From Quillaja saponaria (taxonomy: Eukaryota > Streptophyta > Magnoliopsida > Fabales > Quillajaceae), in contig CM055614.1 of assembly GCA_029379385.1 (NCBI GenBank), positions 1,984,001 to 2,048,000 on the forward strand: 64,000 nucleotides of DNA. The letters run 5' to 3'. The position numbers and the translations under genes are program-made. The notes under the pieces were generated by a model that ran no database searches, had not been told where the DNA came from, and worked only from the letters and a program-made list of their open reading frames with translations. This document shows, piece after piece, positions 63,259 through 64,000 of this stretch. Position 1 is the stretch's first letter. The number at the start of each line of letters is the position of its first letter.

Positions 63259-64000
63259 TCATGCATCCTTCGGAGTTGGGACATTTGACTTGCCAATGCC
63301 ATTCTTTGCTATTGCATAATCTTTCAAGTAAGGCACAACATATTTCGTCATGTCCCTCACGGAGATTCCCAGATGATCTCCTTGAACACTAATGTACTTG
63401 ACCCTTCCAGCTTCATCCAAACTTCTCAAACCGATCCAGTCTTCAGTGTAAAGTTTTGTCTGCAAATCAAAAAGAGGGGAAAAAAATCACAAGATACTTT
63501 GATTAAGCATAAAACTAAAGCTACATCAAGAGTTAGAATATTTGAAATACTTCAAATAAGCATCTTACCTGTTGGGGAGATAAAACTGGTTGAAAGCTCC
63601 CATCTGGGTAATATCCAAACCAAGATGTTTCTTTGGGTATCAACACAGTGTCATGCTGAAACTGTTTAATGCACAAGTAAGATGGTGAATATGCAAGTGT
63701 TCCTTATCAGATCAGCATGTAATAGTCTTTTAGATAGAATAAAACTAAAAGAAGTGTTACTAAGTGGCAATACACGTCTCTTACCATGATAAGCACCAAG
63801 TTCTGTAAGTTGCTGAATCTTTCCTTGTAAGTGGAGTTTCTTCCATCGGGGAGCTCATTGTTAAGCTTAGGAAGAAATCTACATTTCTCCAAATATTTGG
63901 GGATAGCCTGGAATTCAAACTAATTAATTAGTTAAAGATTTCAGCTACTTCCACTTCTATGTGGACATGCTGTGAGGAGCATAATTACAAATTCATACAT
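63259..64000 (-). CDS. Palmitoyl-protein thioesterase, C-terminal part (partial at right edge)
   Basis: Three 3' exons are visible: 63785-63907, 63569-63661 and 63259-63459; the gene continues beyond the window. They encode the C-terminal ~138 residues, including CRFLPKLNNEL, NLVLIMFQHDTVLIPKETSW, FGYYPDGSFQPVL, LYTEDWIGLRSLDEAG and GDHLGISVRDM. The last His lies in G-D-H-L, the position of the catalytic His in PPT enzymes; the Ser nucleophile would be off the window. The family removes palmitate from S-acylated proteins in the lysosome or vacuole. All visible junctions keep the frame (phase 0), with no indels. Confidence 0.85.

Noticed and set aside
1..64000. CRISPR arrays, prokaryotic operons, phage or viral genes
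   Set aside because: No regularly spaced identical repeats, no ribosome-binding-site-linked ORF series and no viral domains were seen. All confident genes are spliced or intronless plant genes.

Overview
This is plant nuclear DNA from a eudicot. The intergenic DNA is AT-rich, the genes are intron-rich with GT-AG splice sites, and nearly every product belongs to a plant family. These include an AP2/ERF factor, a zinc-knuckle plus MYB factor, an HD-Zip II factor, HOS1, a peroxisomal acyl-CoA oxidase and DUF761/DUF1639 proteins. The species cannot be named from the sequence. I saw no bacterial, viral or CRISPR-like system.

Layout. 1-523: 5' end of an unidentified gene (minus strand). 0.5-7.1 kb: AT-rich spacer with an inverted-repeat element. 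7.1-7.8 kb: intronless DREB-type ERF gene. 10.8-12.2 kb: plant-specific RRM-like gene of unknown function. 13.0-19.0 kb: ACX1-type acyl-CoA oxidase. 20.8-22.8 kb: O-fucosyltransferase. 23.3-26.0 kb: KUA1-like MYB. 27.3-31.2 kb: 2-oxoglutarate-dependent dioxygenase. 33.3-40.5 kb: HOS1. 41.2-42.6 kb (plus): DUF1639 gene, divergent from HOS1. 45.0 kb: 3' fragment of an ARM-repeat gene. 46.5-50.2 kb: gene-free DNA rich in CACGTG. 51.9-53.5 kb (plus): HAT4/ATHB-2-type HD-Zip II gene. 55.6-57.3 kb: DUF4408/DUF761 protein. 59.9-62.7 kb (plus): PTPMT1-like phosphatase. 63.3 kb to the edge: 3' part of a palmitoyl-protein thioesterase gene. The genes are independent housekeeping or regulatory loci, with no operon or obvious pathway cluster. 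HOS1, HAT4, KUA1 and the ERF all fall in families linked to light, stress or temperature responses.

Three observations stand out. First, seven genes carry about twenty small frame-breaking indels (nineteen insertions, one deletion) although splice sites and conserved residues on both sides are intact; six other genes carry none. Uncorrected long-read assembly errors explain this better than seven independent pseudogenes. Coordinates given here are genomic, and product lengths assume the frame is restored. Second, HOS1 contains three introns with U12-type signals. Third, CACGTG G-boxes are concentrated upstream of the HAT4 gene. Mobile-element traces include a tRNA-derived SINE with a clean target-site duplication, a Tourist-like MITE, a long terminal-inverted-repeat element and a LINE-like 3' end.
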